Shown: positions 36,002 to 44,453, counted from the first letter of the stretch. The stretch is DNA of 64,000 nt from Allobogoriella alba (GCF_042665525.1 NZ_JBHTCQ010000003.1:248001-312000); one strand, 5' to 3'. Numbers and translations: made by a program. Notes: generated from the sequence alone by a model not told the origin.

Positions 36002-36030
36002 TTGCCATGTCGAACATGTGTTCGTAGCGT
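36002..36030 (+). promoter_or_regulatory. SigA-type promoter with LexA (SOS) box
   Basis: TTGCCA (36002-36007), a 17-bp spacer and TAGCGT (36025-36030) make a good promoter. The spacer holds CGAACATGTGTTCG (36011-36024), a perfect match to the Gram-positive/mycobacterial LexA box CGAAC-N4-GTTCG. LexA bound here would block polymerase, so the downstream HNH gene should be DNA-damage inducible. Confidence 0.85.
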
Positions 36031-36069
36031 AGGTGTCGACGCGGAGCACTCGACGAGGAGGTGGGCACG

Positions 36070-37449
36070 TTGTCGGACGTGGTTCAGCACCCCGTGCTCG
36101 CCGAGCTTGTCGCGGCGGAGGAGGCAGTGGCCCGTGCGGCGTCGGTCGACCTGCACGACCTCCCGGGCGAGCTCCAGGTGGACGTGCTGAAGCGCGTCGA
36201 GCGGCTGCGCCGGCGAACCGAGTCGCTCACCGCGCGGGCACTGGCCACCGTCGAGGCGGACGGCCGGTGGGCCGTCGAGGGCGCCCGGTCGTTCGCCGCG
36301 TGGTGGCGTCACCACTCCGGCCGGAACCGCGCCACCGCGTACCGCGAGGTCCACCAGGCGCGGGGCCTGCGAGACCACCTTCCCGCGACGGCCGCGGCCC
36401 TGGCCGCGGGCGAGATCACCGGCGACCACGCGGCCGCCATGGCCCGACACGCCACCGACTCACCGGCCCGGCTCGCCCGGCTGGACGACGAGCACGTCGG
36501 CGAGGACTTCCTCGTGTCCCAGGCACGGAAGGTGGACGCCGCCCGCTTCGCCGTCCTGGTCCGGCACTGGGCGCTGCGGGCTGATCCGGAGGCGTCGGAC
36601 CGCACCTACGTCGAGGACAGCGACCGCGAGGAGTTCTACCTGTCCGAGACCATCGACGGGTATGTCCCCGGTGGCCTGCTCTCGCACGCCACGGGAAAGA
36701 CCCTGCTCACCGCATTGCAGGCACGTATCGGCACCCCGGCCGCGGACGACCGGCGCACACCCGCGCAACGACGCGCGAAGGCGCTCGCCGGTCTCGCGCA
36801 CCTGGCGCTCGACTCCGGGACCCTGCGGCCGGGCGCGAGGATCCGCCCCCACCTCGCCGTGACGGTCCCGTTCGACACCCTGGAGCGGCTGGCCGAGGCC
36901 TCCGCGCCTGCGCACACGCCCGGTTGCCCGGTCGGCGCGGACGCCCCGAGCGACGAGGGCGCCGCGTTCTGCTCGTGCGTATCCGCCCGGCCCGGCACCG
37001 CGATCCCGGGCGGGCTCGACTCCACGGCTCTGACCGGCGCCGAGCCCGCCACGTTCGACGACGGCACGCCTGTCGCGCCCGTCCTGCTCGCCCGACTGGC
37101 CTGCTCCAGCCACCTCCACCGCGTCGTCTTCGGGCCGGACTCGGGGGTGCTCGACGTCGGTCGGGAAGAACGCCTCTTCACCGCCGCCCAGACGCGCGCG
37201 ATCGTCGCGCGCGACCGGCAGTGCCGTTTCCCGGGTTGCGACGCGCCACCCGGCGAGGGCGAGATCCACCACAGCCTCTGGTGGGCGGCGCACCACGGAG
37301 ACACGGCGGTCGCGCTCGGGATCCTGCTGTGCTGGTACCACCACGACTGGGTCCATACCCGCGAGATCACGATCAGCCGAGACGCCGGGCGATGGCGGTT
37401 CTACCGGCGCGACGGCACGGAGATCCTCGACACCGCACTCATCGCCTGA
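36070..37449 (+). CDS. DUF222 / REP13E12-type HNH endonuclease domain protein
   Basis: 459 aa. An N-terminal DUF222 region (about 1-330) is followed by a C-terminal HNH region: CRFPGCDAPPGEGEIHHSLWW, then LLCWYHHDWVHT. The zinc cysteines and the His pairs are present, but the central Asn of the usual DLDNGVLLC is replaced (AVALGILLC), so catalysis may be lost. TTG 36070 is chosen because GAGGAG ends 9 nt upstream; GTG 36061 abuts that site. 13E12 proteins are multicopy in actinobacteria and some are LexA-regulated, as predicted here. Confidence 0.85.
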   Translation: MSDVVQHPVLAELVAAEEAVARAASVDLHDLPGELQVDVLKRVERLRRRTESLTARALATVEADGRWAVEGARSFAAWWRHHSGRNRATAYREVHQARGLRDHLPATAAALAAGEITGDHAAAMARHATDSPARLARLDDEHVGEDFLVSQARKVDAARFAVLVRHWALRADPEASDRTYVEDSDREEFYLSETIDGYVPGGLLSHATGKTLLTALQARIGTPAADDRRTPAQRRAKALAGLAHLALDSGTLRPGARIRPHLAVTVPFDTLERLAEASAPAHTPGCPVGADAPSDEGAAFCSCVSARPGTAIPGGLDSTALTGAEPATFDDGTPVAPVLLARLACSSHLHRVVFGPDSGVLDVGREERLFTAAQTRAIVARDRQCRFPGCDAPPGEGEIHHSLWWAAHHGDTAVALGILLCWYHHDWVHTREITISRDAGRWRFYRRDGTEILDTALIA

Positions 37450-37582
37450 CGTGCGCTTCAAGACCATCTGGAGCAGCACTGCCGATCCTGGGCCGCCTGG
37501 TGTCGTCTTGCACAAGCATCTTGTCGTGCAGCCGCAGGCGCCGATCGGCGAGCGCGGCAACGGCTGGATCGTGCTTGACGAC
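37439..37582 (-). pseudogene. Remnant of an ABC transporter ATPase C-terminus
   Basis: The minus-strand frame reads VVKHDPAVAALADRRLRLHD followed by KMLVQDDTRR, ending at a stop at 37439 inside the HNH gene's 3' end. This matches the H-loop and tail of MacB/LolD-type ATPases (VTHDPAVAARADRVLRLRDG...). Nothing upstream encodes Walker A, the signature or Walker B: that side holds the membrane-protein gene. Hence only about 48 codons of a former ATPase gene survive. Confidence 0.6.
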
Positions 37583-37592
37583 CCATGACGGG

Positions 37593-38210
37593 TTAGACGC
37601 GATCGTTTAGCGAGCCCGATCTCATTCGACGCAGCATGCGTGCGACGAGGAGAGTTCCGAACCCACACACGGCCATCACAACGGTCCAGATCACCGGCAC
37701 GTCGACCCGTACATCTCGGAGCAGGTTTGCTCCAGCAAGAAGGACCGCCCCGACGGCCGCAGCACAGCACACCCCTGCCACTATCGCTCCACCGCGCCCC
37801 AATCTCTCCCGATAGGAAAAGATCGCGCCGCGACCACCAATCACGAAAGCCGCCGTACTCGCAATCAGAGCTGCCCGAAAGTCGATGCCGCCGCCGTCGC
37901 CGAGCAAGTTGACGGAAGCGAGGAGCGCGAGCAACGCAAGGACGCCGACGAAGCACCCGACGAACTCGAGCGCGACTGGTAGCCAGGGACTCAACGCCCT
38001 TGCTCGCCACCACTGAGCCGCAAATGCGCGCGGATCATCGCCCACGATTTCGTGGAGGTCTCGCCCGGCAGCCACTTGTTGCACCACGTGCCGGCTGATC
38101 TCCTCCAACTCGCGGCTCCGGCTTTGTCCAGGGACACCGTGGCTGCGCCAATAGCGGTCGACGTCGTCAATCAACCGGTCCACGTCGTGACTACCCGCCG
38201 TCTGCACCAT
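37593..38210 (-). CDS. HAAS-like multi-span membrane protein, lower GC
   Basis: 205 aa. An N-terminal helical segment of about 60 residues (DRLIDDVDRYWRSHG, SRELEEISRHVVQQVAAGR, DLHEIVGDDPRAFAAQWW) resembles the HAAS signalling domain found next to PadR regulators. Four membrane spans follow, and the end is MRSGSLNDRV. GGAAGG lies 9 nt before ATG 38210. Base composition is lower than the neighbours (34 of 60 G+C at 37801-37860), suggesting acquisition. No PadR gene is adjacent; an ATPase remnant follows directly. Confidence 0.6.
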   Translation of the reverse strand: MVQTAGSHDVDRLIDDVDRYWRSHGVPGQSRSRELEEISRHVVQQVAAGRDLHEIVGDDPRAFAAQWWRARALSPWLPVALEFVGCFVGVLALLALLASVNLLGDGGGIDFRAALIASTAAFVIGGRGAIFSYRERLGRGGAIVAGVCCAAAVGAVLLAGANLLRDVRVDVPVIWTVVMAVCGFGTLLVARMLRRMRSGSLNDRV

Positions 38211-38329
38211 CGCCCACGCCCTTCCGTCCGAAGGAAACACGTTCCCCTCGCGCAGGGCAACGCCCTCGCCTGACAGGGACCTGCCATGACAGGTAGTGGC
38301 CAGAGGTGCCGGCGACTGTCGGTTGCTCC

Positions 38330-39151
38330 TCAGACCGCGAAGTCGACGACGAGCGGGGCGTGATCGGAGAACCGCCTGTCGTACGACGGCGCGCGGTCGA
38401 CCGTCGCGGTCGTCGCACGCTCGGCGAGCTCGGCGGTGGCGAGCTGGTAGTCGATCCGCCAGCCGGCGTCGTTGTCGAAGGCCTTCCCGCGCCAGGACCA
38501 CCAGGTGAACGGCCCGGGACCGTCGCCGCCGAGCGAGCGCCCGAGATCCACCCAACCGAGCTCCTCGAACCACCGGTCCAGGTAGGCGATCTCCTCATCG
38601 AGCACGCCGGAGTTCTTGTTGTGGTTGCCCTTCCAGTTCTTGATGTCGACCTCGCGGTGCACGATGTTGATGTCGCCGCCGACCACGACGTCCCGCTCCC
38701 CCGAGGCGGCCTGCTCGGACAGCTCACTCAACCTCGCGGTGATCTTCTCCAGGTGCGCGTACTTCAGGTCCATCGTCTCGGTGCCCGCGGTCCCGTTGTG
38801 GACGTAGACCGAGACGGCCGTCAGCGGCCGCTCGGCACCCGGGGCGTCGATGTCCATCTCCACCCACCGACCGGTGTCGACCGCCGCCTCCGGCGTGCCG
38901 TTCCCGAGCCCGACGCGGACGGCGGTCGCCGGCAGACGGCTTGCCACTGCGACGCCTGCGCGACCCTTGAGGTCGCTCGCGTGATGCGCGGTGGTCCACT
39001 CCTGGCCCAGATGGTCCTCGAGCACCTCGTCGGTGGCGCGGACCTCCTGCAGCAGCAGCACCTCCGGACAGCGCTCCTGGAGCCACTCCCCCATCCCGCG
39101 CCGGTACGCGGCCCGGATCCCGTTGACGTTGACAGAGGCGATACGCAACAC
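38330..39151 (-). CDS. xth: Exodeoxyribonuclease III
   Basis: 273 aa AP endonuclease/3'-5' exonuclease for base-excision repair. Motifs: ASVNVNGIRAA, LLLQEVRATDE (catalytic Glu), VVVGGDINIVHREVDIKN (Asp/Asn pair), WRIDYQLAT and FSDHAPLVVDF (catalytic His). The start GTG (39151) has AAGGA 6 nt upstream; the next codon TTG could also serve. Confidence 0.93.
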   Translation of the reverse strand: MLRIASVNVNGIRAAYRRGMGEWLQERCPEVLLLQEVRATDEVLEDHLGQEWTTAHHASDLKGRAGVAVASRLPATAVRVGLGNGTPEAAVDTGRWVEMDIDAPGAERPLTAVSVYVHNGTAGTETMDLKYAHLEKITARLSELSEQAASGERDVVVGGDINIVHREVDIKNWKGNHNKNSGVLDEEIAYLDRWFEELGWVDLGRSLGGDGPGPFTWWSWRGKAFDNDAGWRIDYQLATAELAERATTATVDRAPSYDRRFSDHAPLVVDFAV

Positions 39152-39333
39152 AGGGGTCCTTCTCGATCAGATGACTCAGCAGGGGCAAGACTGGGGACGA
39201 CCAGCTCGGACGACCGGCGACGCGTCCTACGCACGGCGACCACGCCCCGGCCGGTGGACGGCACGATGGTCCGGGCTTGGCGGGTCTGGCGGGAGCGGCG
39301 CAGAGCCGCGGATGGTCCCGGACATCGTGTCGT

Positions 39334-39359
39334 CCGCCGGCCCCTAGGCGGGCCGGCGG
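39334..39359 (-). terminator. Terminator of the glyA-folD operon
   Basis: CCGCCGGCCC, loop CTAGGC, GGGCCGGCGG: a 10-bp perfect GC stem, 10 nt after the folD stop on the minus strand. No T-run follows. Confidence 0.65.
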
Positions 39360-39369
39360 CAACGCGACG

Positions 39370-40236
39370 TTACGCGGCGAGCCCGGCCCGACGCTCCGCG
39401 CACTCCACGGCGTTCTTGAAGAGCATCGCGATCGTCGTCGGTCCGACACCGCCCACGCGTGGCGTGATCGCCCCTGCCACCCTCTCACACGACTCGTCGA
39501 CGTCGGGAAGCAGCTTCTTGCCCTCGTACCTCACGCCGCCGCCGACCACCGTCACGCCCGGCGTGAGGTGCTCCGGCTTGAGGATCCCCGGCACGCCCGC
39601 CGCCGCGATGACGACGTCGGCCCGGCGGGTGTACTCGGGCCAGTCCGGAACACCCGTGTGCACCACCGTCACGGCGGCGTTCGCCGTCGGGCGCTTCTGC
39701 GACAGCAGCAGCGCCAGCGGTCGGCCCAGGGTCGTGCCCCGGCCCAGGACGCAGACCTCGTGCCCGGCCACGGGCACCTCGTAGTGCGCCAGCAGGGCCT
39801 CGATCCCCGCCGGGGTGCATGGCACCGGACCGGGCATCCCGAGCGCCAGGCGACCCATGTTGGTCGGGTGCAGGCCGTCCACGTCCTTGTCCGGGTCCAG
39901 CGTCACCATGGCGGCGTCGAAGTCGATCTGCGGCGGCGCCGGGTGCTGGACGAGGACCGCGTCGACGTCGTCGGCGTCGTTCATCTCGCCGATCGCGGCG
40001 ACGAGATCCTCCTGCGTGGCGTCCTGCGGCAGGTGGATGTGCGGGGACGTCAGCCCCAGCTCGGTGGCCTTGTCCATCTTCATCCGGATGTACCCGGCGC
40101 TCGCCTCGTCGTCCCCGACCAGGATGGTGCCCAGCCCCGGCCGGTGACCGGCGTCGACGAGCGCCTGGATGCGCGGACCGAGGCCGGACAGCACGGCGTC
40201 GGCGACGGGCCGGCCGGACATGATGCGGGCGCTCAT
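39370..40236 (-). CDS. folD: Bifunctional 5,10-methylene-THF dehydrogenase/cyclohydrolase
   Basis: 288 aa. It interconverts 5,10-methylene- and 10-formyl-tetrahydrofolate. YIRMKMDKATELG carries the catalytic Lys; DKDVDGLHPTNMGRL and GRGTTLGRPLALLL (NADP loop) are family signatures, and VGGVGPTTIAMLF is near the C-terminus. The usual QLPLP reads QHPAPPQID. The ATG overlaps the glyA stop (ATGA), so it is cotranslated with glyA under one ZTP riboswitch. Confidence 0.94.
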   Translation of the reverse strand: MSARIMSGRPVADAVLSGLGPRIQALVDAGHRPGLGTILVGDDEASAGYIRMKMDKATELGLTSPHIHLPQDATQEDLVAAIGEMNDADDVDAVLVQHPAPPQIDFDAAMVTLDPDKDVDGLHPTNMGRLALGMPGPVPCTPAGIEALLAHYEVPVAGHEVCVLGRGTTLGRPLALLLSQKRPTANAAVTVVHTGVPDWPEYTRRADVVIAAAGVPGILKPEHLTPGVTVVGGGVRYEGKKLLPDVDESCERVAGAITPRVGGVGPTTIAMLFKNAVECAERRAGLAA

Positions 40237-41531
40237 GCGGTGATTCCGGGGTAGAGCGGGAAGTTCTCGGTGAGCCGCTCGACGCGTGCCCGCATCCAGG
40301 GCACGTCGGTGGCGAGCGCGTCGCGCAGGGTCGTGGCGATGATGTCGGCGACCTCCTCGAACTCCTCCGCGCCGAACCCTCGGGTGGCGAGCGCAGGGGT
40401 GCCGATGCGGAGCCCCGACGTCACGCGCGGCGGACGCGGGTCGTTCGGCACCGCGTTGCGGTTGACGGTGATGCCGGCCTCGTGCAGCAGGTCCTCCGCC
40501 TGCTTGCCGTCGAGCGTCGACTCCCGCAGGTCCACGAGCACCAGGTGCACGTCGGTCCCGCCGGTGAGGACCGAGACCCCGGCACTGCGAACGTCGGGGG
40601 CGGACAGGCGCTCGGCGAGGATCTGCGCACCCTCGAGGGTGCGGCGCTGCCGGTCGGCGAACTCCGCACCCGCCGCGAGCTTGAACGCGACGGCCTTCGC
40701 GGCGACCGCGTGCATGAGCGGACCGCCCTGCTGGCCGGGGAAGACGGCGGAGTCGAGCTTCTTGCCGAACCGCTCGGCGTCGCGCGCGAGCAGGAAGCCG
40801 GAGCGCGGACCACCGAGGGTCTTGTGCACGGTGGAGGACACGACGTCGGAGACCGGCACCGGGCTCGGGTGCAGCCCCGCGGCCACGAGACCGGCGAAGT
40901 GCGCCATGTCGGTCCACAGGTAGGCGCCGACCTCGTCCGCGATGCTGCGGAACGCGTCGAAGTCGAGCTGGCGGGGGTAGGCGGACCATCCGGCGATGAT
41001 GATCTTCGGCCGGGTCTCGAGCGCGGCCCTGCGGACCATGTCCATGTCCACGCGGTGCGTCTCGGGGTCGACCCCGTAGGCGGCGACGTCGTACAGCTTG
41101 CCGGAGAAGTTGATCTTCATGCCGTGCGTCAGGTGGCCGCCGTGCGCGAGGGAGAGCCCGAGGATCTTGTCCCCCGGGTCCGCGAGCGCGTGCAGCACGG
41201 CCGCGTTCGCCTGCGCGCCGGAGTGCGGCTGGACGTTGGCGTACTCCGCACCGAAGAGCTCGGTCGCGCGCGAGATGGCAAGCCCCTCCGCGACGTCGAC
41301 CTGCTCGCACCCGCCGTAGTACCGGCGGCCCGGGTAGCCCTCGGCGTACTTGTTGGTCAGCACCGAGCCCTGCGCCTGCAGGACGGCGAGCGGCACGAAG
41401 TTCTCGCTGGCGATCATCTCGAGCGTCCCGCGCTGCCGGTCGAGCTCGCCGTCGAGGACGGCGGCGATCTCGGGGTCGAGATCGGCGAGCGACTGGTCCA
41501 GCACCGGGATCCTCGTGGTCGTCTGGCTCAC
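40233..41531 (-). CDS. glyA: Serine hydroxymethyltransferase
   Basis: 432 aa PLP enzyme converting serine plus THF to glycine and methylene-THF. Motifs: EMIASENFVP, NKYAEGYPGRRYYGGCEQVD, and the PLP lysine in STVHKTLGGPRSG. GTG 41531 (MSQTTTRIPVLD) is chosen: AAGGGA lies 8 nt upstream and inside a small hairpin. A GTG at 41555 would add 8 residues but has no ribosome site. It is first in glyA-folD, preceded by a ZTP riboswitch. Confidence 0.94.
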   Translation of the reverse strand: MSQTTTRIPVLDQSLADLDPEIAAVLDGELDRQRGTLEMIASENFVPLAVLQAQGSVLTNKYAEGYPGRRYYGGCEQVDVAEGLAISRATELFGAEYANVQPHSGAQANAAVLHALADPGDKILGLSLAHGGHLTHGMKINFSGKLYDVAAYGVDPETHRVDMDMVRRAALETRPKIIIAGWSAYPRQLDFDAFRSIADEVGAYLWTDMAHFAGLVAAGLHPSPVPVSDVVSSTVHKTLGGPRSGFLLARDAERFGKKLDSAVFPGQQGGPLMHAVAAKAVAFKLAAGAEFADRQRRTLEGAQILAERLSAPDVRSAGVSVLTGGTDVHLVLVDLRESTLDGKQAEDLLHEAGITVNRNAVPNDPRPPRVTSGLRIGTPALATRGFGAEEFEEVADIIATTLRDALATDVPWMRARVERLTENFPLYPGITA

Positions 41532-41533
41532 TG

Positions 41534-41548
41534 TCGAAGTCCCTTCGA
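41534..41548 (-). promoter_or_regulatory. glyA: Hairpin masking the glyA ribosome-binding site
   Basis: On the transcript TCGAAG-GGA-CTTCGA forms a perfect 6-bp stem with a 3-nt loop, ending 2 nt before the GTG start. The AAGGGA ribosome site lies in the stem-loop, so it could act as the translational expression platform of the upstream ZTP riboswitch. Confidence 0.5.
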
Positions 41549-41577
41549 AGGTCACACGTGCACTCTCGTCCGTGACC

Positions 41578-41660
41578 CTCGGCCCAGGCGTACGACCTCA
41601 GGGGTCCTGCTGTGTGCCGCTCCCCGGTGGTGCCCCACCCGCGCCAGTCGCGACGTCGCC
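41578..41660 (-). promoter_or_regulatory. ZTP (pfl) riboswitch upstream of glyA-folD
   Basis: The minus strand carries the conserved core in order: CGACTGGCG (about 41643-41651), CCGGGGAGC (about 41618-41627) and GCCTGGGC (about 41582-41589), the hallmark of the ZTP/ZMP-sensing pfl RNA. A -10-like TACGCT (41661-41666) would start the RNA at about 41654, right at the aptamer. ZTP signals 10-formyl-THF shortage, which fits control of glyA and folD. Confidence 0.9.
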
Positions 41661-41742
41661 AGCGTACACGCGTGACGCCCTCGGCCGTCCAGCGCGTTCC
41701 GCGGTTCGGAAGATCGTTAGGTGGGCCGAGCCGCCTTCCTCG

Positions 41743-42270
41743 TCAGGCGGAGTCGCGGTCGTCGAGGCGGCCGAGCACCTCGTCGGCCTCGGGCCCGTCC
41801 TCGCCGAGGATGCGGCGGAGGTAGGCGTAGGTCAGGTCACCGGTGTGCTGGTCGAACTGGTGCTCGTACCCCTGCTTCGCGTACAGCGCGAGGTTCTGCT
41901 TGGAGTCCTGGCCGGTGAAGACCCAGACCTCCTTGGTCTGCTCGGGCAGGTACGTCAGCACGGACATGAGCAGCTTGGTGCCGATGCCGCGTCCCTGCAG
42001 GTCCGGGACGACGGCGAGCCGGCCCAGGGTCGCCTTCTCGGCCTCCAGCTCCACCCGTATCGAGCCGACCAGCCGCGGCCCGATCCAGGCCCCCAGCGTC
42101 ACGACGTCGGCGCGCTCGATATCCGCGACCAGCTCGGTGATCGTCTGGGTCAGGGCGGGCAGGTTCGGGTCGCCGTACAGCTGCGCCTCCGTGACGAACG
42201 CGGCCCGGCGCACGGTGAGGAGCTCGCCCGCGCCTTCAGCGGTGATGAGGTCGATCCTGACGTCGTCCAT
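41743..42270 (-). CDS. GNAT family N-acetyltransferase
   Basis: 175 aa. The acetyl-CoA site is LGRLAVVPDLQGRGIGTKLLMSVL (Q/R-x-x-G-x-G/A), with LVGSIRVELE as beta-strand 4 and LYAKQGYEH near the end. The substrate is unknown. The ATG has only a weak GAGCCC before it. It is divergent from the metallopeptidase lipoprotein gene. Confidence 0.87.
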   Translation of the reverse strand: MDDVRIDLITAEGAGELLTVRRAAFVTEAQLYGDPNLPALTQTITELVADIERADVVTLGAWIGPRLVGSIRVELEAEKATLGRLAVVPDLQGRGIGTKLLMSVLTYLPEQTKEVWVFTGQDSKQNLALYAKQGYEHQFDQHTGDLTYAYLRRILGEDGPEADEVLGRLDDRDSA

Positions 42271-42372
42271 GGGCTCAGTCTGGCATCCCTGCGCCGGCTC
42301 TCGTCCCATGACGCGACGCCCCGTGCCAGACTTCAGCAGCAAGCAGAGGAGGGCACCCGTGGACGGGATGCG

Positions 42373-43410
42373 ATGACGCCGGCGACACGGACCGCACCGC
42401 CCACGCGGAAGGCCACGACCACGCGCGAGACCCGGACGAGACGAACGACGTCGGCGGTGCTGGCGCTCGTGGCGGCCGTCTGCCTCGGCGGCTGTCTGCC
42501 CACGCCGAACGACGACCCGTTCGACGCGCCGGACGCACCTGCCCCGACCGGTCCGCTCGGCGAGCCGGAGGGCACGTCGTCCGCGGAGCCCACGCAGACC
42601 CCGACGCCGACGCCGGGCCCGAGCTCGCCCGAGCCCACCGCTCCCGACGTGTCCGGGCCCGTCGCGTCCGACGAACTGCTCGGGGCGAACCCGGTCACCC
42701 TCGAGATCGGCGTCGGCATCGACGCCGTGGAGTGCAACCTGCCCGCGTGGAGCATGGGGCCGGCCGCCGCGGAGGGCTTCTACGCCGAGGCGATCCGCTG
42801 CCACACCCGGGCATGGCGCGACACGCTCGCGCGGTTCGACATCGAGCTCGAGCCTCCCGGCCTCTGGGCCGGCGCCCGGAGCGCCGACTACGACGGCGCG
42901 TGCGGGACCAACACGACCGGCAGGGAGGCGTTCTACTGCGGCGAGGACCAGACGATCGTCATGCCGTTCGACTCGATGAGCACGATCGCCCAGTACGGCG
43001 CCGGCCACGCGCTCGCCGTGCTGTCGCACGAGTACGGACACCACATCCAGAACCAGATCGGCGTGAGCGCCGGGTACGCCGCTCGCCGGGAGGTCGCCGG
43101 ATGGGACTCGGCGGAGGGACAGCTGCTCTCCCGCCAGCTCGAGCTCCAGGCATGGTGCTTCTCCGGGATGTTCTACGGCACGAGCGTCGGGCGGGGCTCG
43201 ATCTCCCAAGCCATGTCCGACGCCGCCTACGACAACAACAGCCACGCGGGCGACCGGCCCGGAGAGCTGCGCGAGCACGGGACGGACGCGAACATCGCCG
43301 GCTGGTTCGACTGGGGGCGGCACCCCTCGGACGACCCGGGCGAGGACGTGCGCCCCACGACGTACGAGTGCAACCCCTGGGCGGCCCGCGACGCCAGCAC
43401 GCTCGAGTAG
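42373..43410 (+). CDS. Neutral zinc metallopeptidase lipoprotein (YpfJ-like)
   Basis: 345 aa. The N-terminal signal ends CLGG followed by Cys41 (lipobox), then a Pro/Thr/Ser-rich linker to about 95. The catalytic domain has HEYGH at 219-223 (LSHEYGHHIQNQIG), then RQLELQAWCFSGMF with the third-ligand Glu, as in the putative neutral zinc metallopeptidase family. It is presumably anchored outside the membrane. GGACGGG lies just before ATG 42373. Confidence 0.85.
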   Translation: MTPATRTAPPTRKATTTRETRTRRTTSAVLALVAAVCLGGCLPTPNDDPFDAPDAPAPTGPLGEPEGTSSAEPTQTPTPTPGPSSPEPTAPDVSGPVASDELLGANPVTLEIGVGIDAVECNLPAWSMGPAAAEGFYAEAIRCHTRAWRDTLARFDIELEPPGLWAGARSADYDGACGTNTTGREAFYCGEDQTIVMPFDSMSTIAQYGAGHALAVLSHEYGHHIQNQIGVSAGYAARREVAGWDSAEGQLLSRQLELQAWCFSGMFYGTSVGRGSISQAMSDAAYDNNSHAGDRPGELREHGTDANIAGWFDWGRHPSDDPGEDVRPTTYECNPWAARDASTLE

Positions 43411-43434
43411 GGCCGCGTCGCGTTCCCGGGCGAC

Positions 43435-43460
43435 CGGCGCCTCCAGACCCGGGGGCGCCG
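43435..43460. terminator. Bidirectional hairpin between convergent genes
   Basis: CGGCGCC (43435-43441) pairs with GGCGCCG (43454-43460), 24 nt past the metallopeptidase stop and 15 nt past the mdh stop. Confidence 0.5.
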
Positions 43461-43475
43461 CCGAGCGTGGTGCGG

Positions 43476-44453
43476 CTAGATCAGGCCGAGGCCGCGCACG
43501 GCCTCGCGCTCCTCGACCAGCTCGGCGACGGAGGCGTCGATCTTGCCCCGCGAGAACTCGTCGATCTCCAGCCCCTGGACGATCTGCCACGTACCGCCGC
43601 TCGCGCGCACCGGGAACGAGGAGATGAGGCCCTCGGGCACGCCGTAGGAGCCGTCGGAGACGATCGCGGCCGAGGTCCAGCTGTTCTCCGGCGTGCCGTT
43701 CACCCAGTCGTGCACGTGGTCGATGGCAGCGTTCGCGGCGGACGCCGCCGAGGACGCGCCCCGGGCCTCGATGATGGCGGCGCCCCGCTTGGCGACGGTC
43801 GGGATGAAGTCGTCCTCCAGCCACGACTGGTCCACGAGCTCGGACGCCGGCCGGCCGGCGACGGTGGCGTGGAACACGTCGGGGTACTGGGTCGCGGAGT
43901 GGTTGCCCCAGATCGTGAGGTTCGCGATGTCGGAGACCGATGCACCGGTCTTCGTGGCGAGCTGGCTCAGCGCCCGGTTGTGGTCGAGCCGGGTCATCGC
44001 CGTGAACCGCTCGGCCGGCACGTCCGGCGCGTGCCGCTGAGCGATGAGCGCGTTGGTGTTCGCCGGGTTGCCGACCACCAGGACCCGCACGTCGTCGGCC
44101 GCACCCGCGTTGATGGCCTCACCCTGCGGGCCGAAGATCCCGCCGTTCGCCTCGAGCAGGTCACCGCGCTCCATGCCCTTCGTGCGCGGACGCGCCCCCA
44201 CGAGCAGCGCGACGTTCGCCCCCTCGAAGCCCCGCTTCGGGTCGTCGAAGATGTCGATGCCTTCCAGCAGCGGGAAGGCGCAGTCGTCGAGCTCCATGGC
44301 GGTGCCCTCGGCGGCCTTGAGCCCCTGCGGGATCTCCAGCAGCCGCAGCCGCACCGGGGTGTCCGGCCCGAGCAGCTGCCCCGAGGCGATGCGGAACAGC
44401 AGGGCGTAGCCGATCTGGCCGGCTGCACCGGTGACGGTGACGTTGACGGTCAT
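43476..44453 (-). CDS. mdh: Malate dehydrogenase
   Basis: 325 aa NAD-dependent TCA-cycle enzyme. VTVTGAAGQIGYALLFRIA is the NAD loop, GARPRTKGMERGDLL the mobile Arg loop, VGNPANTNALIA and TRLDHNRALSQLA hold substrate Arg and Asp, and IWGNHSATQYPD the catalytic His. GAAGGAG precedes the ATG. It follows icd on the same strand with 49 nt between; a TAACCT -10-like hexamer in that gap could give it its own promoter. Confidence 0.95.
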   Translation of the reverse strand: MTVNVTVTGAAGQIGYALLFRIASGQLLGPDTPVRLRLLEIPQGLKAAEGTAMELDDCAFPLLEGIDIFDDPKRGFEGANVALLVGARPRTKGMERGDLLEANGGIFGPQGEAINAGAADDVRVLVVGNPANTNALIAQRHAPDVPAERFTAMTRLDHNRALSQLATKTGASVSDIANLTIWGNHSATQYPDVFHATVAGRPASELVDQSWLEDDFIPTVAKRGAAIIEARGASSAASAANAAIDHVHDWVNGTPENSWTSAAIVSDGSYGVPEGLISSFPVRASGGTWQIVQGLEIDEFSRGKIDASVAELVEEREAVRGLGLI

